From positions 1-35,825 of the forward strand of contig NZ_JAIEWN010000040.1 in the NCBI RefSeq assembly GCF_019599295.1: a stretch of DNA of 35,825 bases, written 5' to 3'. The DNA is from Oscillochloris sp. ZM17-4 (GTDB lineage Bacteria; Chloroflexota; Chloroflexia; Chloroflexales; Chloroflexaceae). Made by a program: the position numbers and the translations under genes. The notes under the pieces are model-generated. The model did no database searches, was not told where the DNA came from, and worked only from the letters and a program-made list of their open reading frames with translations. This document shows, piece by piece, positions 33,313-35,825 of the stretch (position 1 is the stretch's first letter; each line of letters starts with the position of its first letter).

Positions 33313-33562
33313 GTGATGTTTTCTGATCGTCGGCGGCGCGCTGGGGAATATCATCGACCGGCTGCGGCTTGGGTCGGTGGTGGACTTTATCAGCGTGGGC
33401 TGGTGGCCGGTGTTCAACGTCGCCGATAGCGCGATCACGGTCGGGGTGACATCCCTGGCGGTCTACCTGATCTTTATCGGCGATGATCTCCCCGCCGCGC
33501 CGCCGCTCGTCCCCCGCGACGACGGCCTGCTCAGCGACCTGCTCAGCCGGGATCTTGATTGA
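33313..33562 (+). pseudogene. 3' fragment of the second lipoprotein signal peptidase gene (lspA2)
   Basis: In one frame the sequence reads [19 protein letters not shown], then [14 protein letters not shown] and [11 protein letters not shown], the C-terminal third of LspA with both catalytic aspartates (NIIDR and NVADS). It then has a tail ([16 protein letters not shown]...) ending at 33562. No start codon or ribosome site precedes it. It pairs with the 5' fragment at 27062. A fragment with two helices could still be made only if fused to something; otherwise it is dead. rluD follows at 33618, the usual lspA-rluD order. Confidence 0.85.
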
Positions 33563-33573
33563 GCGGGAGGCGG

Positions 33574-33610
33574 GTAAGGGCGCAGCAGCGCGGCGCTGCT
33601 GCGCCCTTAC
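33574..33610. repeat. 37-nt palindrome, family A copy 4, between lspA2 remnant and rluD
   Basis: Same 18-base arms as the other copies, central base G instead of C. It ends seven bases before the rluD ATG and would mask the place of a ribosome site if folded in mRNA. Confidence 0.8.
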
Positions 33611-33617
33611 GGCGACC

Positions 33618-34547
33618 ATGAGCGAGAACTCGATGCACTACAACCTGTCAGTTGCAGTTGAGGCGGAGGGCGAGCGGCTCGACCGCTATGTGGCGCGGGC
33701 CGTGCCCGAGCTGTCGCGATCTTATGTGCAGCAGCTGATCGCGGCCGAGCAGATCACGGTGAACGCGCGGCCAGCGCGGGCGAGCCTCGCGCTGCGGGCC
33801 GGCGATCAGGTTGCCGTAGCGGTGCCGCCGCCGCAGCCGATCGGTCTGGCCCCGGAGGCCATCCCGCTTGATGTCGTCTACGAGGACGCCGACGTGGTGG
33901 TGGTGAATAAGCCGGCGGGCATGGTCGTCCACCCGGCGCCGGGGCACCCCGGCGGCACCCTGGTGAACGCGCTGCTCGCCCGCTACCCCGACATGCAGGT
34001 CGCCGGCGACCTGCGCCCCGGCATCGTGCACCGGATCGACGCCGGCACCTCGGGGCTGCTGGTGGTGGCCCGCAACGACGCGGCCCTGCGCGACCTGGCG
34101 GACCAGCAGCGCGAGCGCCAGATGCGCAAGATCTACCTGGCCGTCGCCGAGGGGCGCGTCAAAGAGCCGGAGGGCGTGGTCGATGCGCCGGTCGGCCGAC
34201 ACCCGGTGGACCGGCTGCGCATGGCGGTGGTGCGCGGCGGCCGGCCGGCGCGCACCCACTACCGGGTGATCGAGGAGCTGGACGCCTACACGCTGCTGGA
34301 GCTGCGCCTGGAGACCGGGCGCACCCACCAGATCCGCGTCCACATGCTGCACATCGGCCGGCCGGTGCTGGGCGACCCAATCTATGGCGCGCGCAAGGGC
34401 CGGCCGAGCTTCGGCCTCGACCGGCAGTTCCTCCACGCCCAGCAGCTGGGCTTCCGCCTGCCGGGCGGCGGCTGGCGCGAGTTCAGCGCGCCCCTGCCCG
34501 CCGATCTTGAGGCGGCCCTGCGGAAGCTGCGGGGGAGTAGCCGATAG
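33618..34547 (+). CDS. rluD: RluD-family 23S rRNA pseudouridine synthase
   Basis: 309 residues. N-terminal S4 RNA-binding domain (GERLDRYVARAVPELSRSYVQQLI), then the RluA/RluD catalytic domain: VVNKPAGMVVHPAPGH, catalytic Asp141 in HRIDAGTSGLLVVARN, RKIYLAVAEGRV, LRLETGRTHQIRVHM and LGDPIYG. It converts specific uridines in large-subunit rRNA; the exact RluD assignment rests on family resemblance and the lspA-rluD context. ATG33618 has no Shine-Dalgarno, being just after a palindrome; ATG33633 (MHYNL) is an alternative. The last codons and the TAG stop are supplied by a TAGCCGA heptamer array. Confidence 0.93.
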   Translation: MSENSMHYNLSVAVEAEGERLDRYVARAVPELSRSYVQQLIAAEQITVNARPARASLALRAGDQVAVAVPPPQPIGLAPEAIPLDVVYEDADVVVVNKPAGMVVHPAPGHPGGTLVNALLARYPDMQVAGDLRPGIVHRIDAGTSGLLVVARNDAALRDLADQQRERQMRKIYLAVAEGRVKEPEGVVDAPVGRHPVDRLRMAVVRGGRPARTHYRVIEELDAYTLLELRLETGRTHQIRVHMLHIGRPVLGDPIYGARKGRPSFGLDRQFLHAQQLGFRLPGGGWREFSAPLPADLEAALRKLRGSSR

Positions 34548-34608
34548 CCGATAGCCGATAGCCGATAGCCGATAATAGAGCTATCAGCCATCGGCTATCG
34601 GCTATCGG
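34538..34608. repeat. Two-armed heptamer array, unit TAGCCGA
   Basis: Left arm 34538-34574 has five TAGCCGA units; right arm (about 34583-34608) has TCGGCTA units; the loop is about eight to ten bases. It begins inside rluD and gives that gene's TAG stop (34545-34547). Confidence 0.93.
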
Positions 34609-34624
34609 TTGTGACCTGCTGTGA

Positions 34625-35653
<1,029 letters not shown>

Positions 35654-35658
35654 GAAGG

Positions 35659-35793
35659 CAGAATTGAGAATTGAGGATTGAGGATTGAAAAAGTCGCATA
35701 CGCTGTTAAGCTAAAGCGAGCGGCCTACGCCCTCGTCTCTGAAACGAGCTGAGCAGCAGCGTTCTGCATTTTCAATTTTCAATTTTCAATTTT
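35659..35793. repeat. Two-armed heptamer array, units GGATTGA/GAATTGA and TTTCAAT
   Basis: Left arm 35659-35688 (four units), right arm about 35768-35793 (TTTTCAA units), loop about 80 bases. It follows mdh. Beyond it, 35799-35816 resembles, in reverse complement, a sequence at 27269-27286. Confidence 0.85.
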
Positions 35794-35825
35794 CGCAATA
35801 GACAAGGTTTCAGAAGGGCCGGTTT

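Noticed and set aside
33483-33617. N-terminal extension of RluD to ATG33483
   Set aside because: The added residues are a shadow of the lspA2 fragment and a palindrome; the S4 domain begins properly after ATG33618.

Overview
The window looks like a stretch of chromosome from a high-GC member of the Chloroflexia (Chloroflexales or a close relative). The best clue is the malate dehydrogenase at the right end, which matches the Chloroflexus-type LDH-like enzyme as I remember it. The ClpP, ClpX and trigger factor style also fits. This placement is recollection plus inference; no search was run. No rRNA, phage, plasmid, CRISPR or intact transposase gene is visible.

Layout. 1-1465: end of a tRNA nucleotidyltransferase-type gene and an M42 aminopeptidase. 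1688-5212 (minus): methyltransferase, a CAU-anticodon tRNA, an FAD amine-oxidase-type enzyme and a family 2 glycosyltransferase. 5455-10173: small holin-like membrane protein, long-chain acyl-CoA synthetase, a 56-residue membrane protein, selenophosphate synthetase with an in-frame UGA at its catalytic position, and a DUF2156/MprF-C-like protein. 10317-15208: PhyH-type dioxygenase, FmdB zinc ribbon, serine acetyltransferase plus cysteinyl-tRNA synthetase (cysteine supply and charging), and PrmA. 15326-20632: two paralogous polytopic membrane proteins, a polyprenyl-phosphate mannose synthase-like enzyme and a WecA/MraY-type transferase, a plausible envelope-glycosylation neighbourhood. 20742-26006 (minus): the protein-quality-control set tig-clpP-clpX, then an OmpR-type regulator and upp. 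26556-34547: lspA, a second lspA broken in two, and rluD; between the two lspA2 halves lies a block of about 6 kb (GNAT, MFS, LacI regulator, ABC ATPase, ArgC). 34724-35653: mdh.

The striking part is between the genes. (i) At least a dozen loci carry tandem 7-nt (sometimes 8-nt) units followed, after a loop, by the reverse complement of the same units. The unit sequence differs from locus to locus but matches between the two arms of one locus. These arrays touch start and stop codons, occur inside two genes, and sit as a 31-bp perfect inverted repeat at both edges of the block that splits lspA2. (ii) Long perfect palindromes lie between convergent genes and often contain both stop codons: a 37-nt family in four copies and 59-nt hairpins with GAA loops. 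(iii) A three-hairpin element ending in a Shine-Dalgarno-like sequence occurs twice. Together with the probable selenocysteine in SelD, these are the observations most worth following up.
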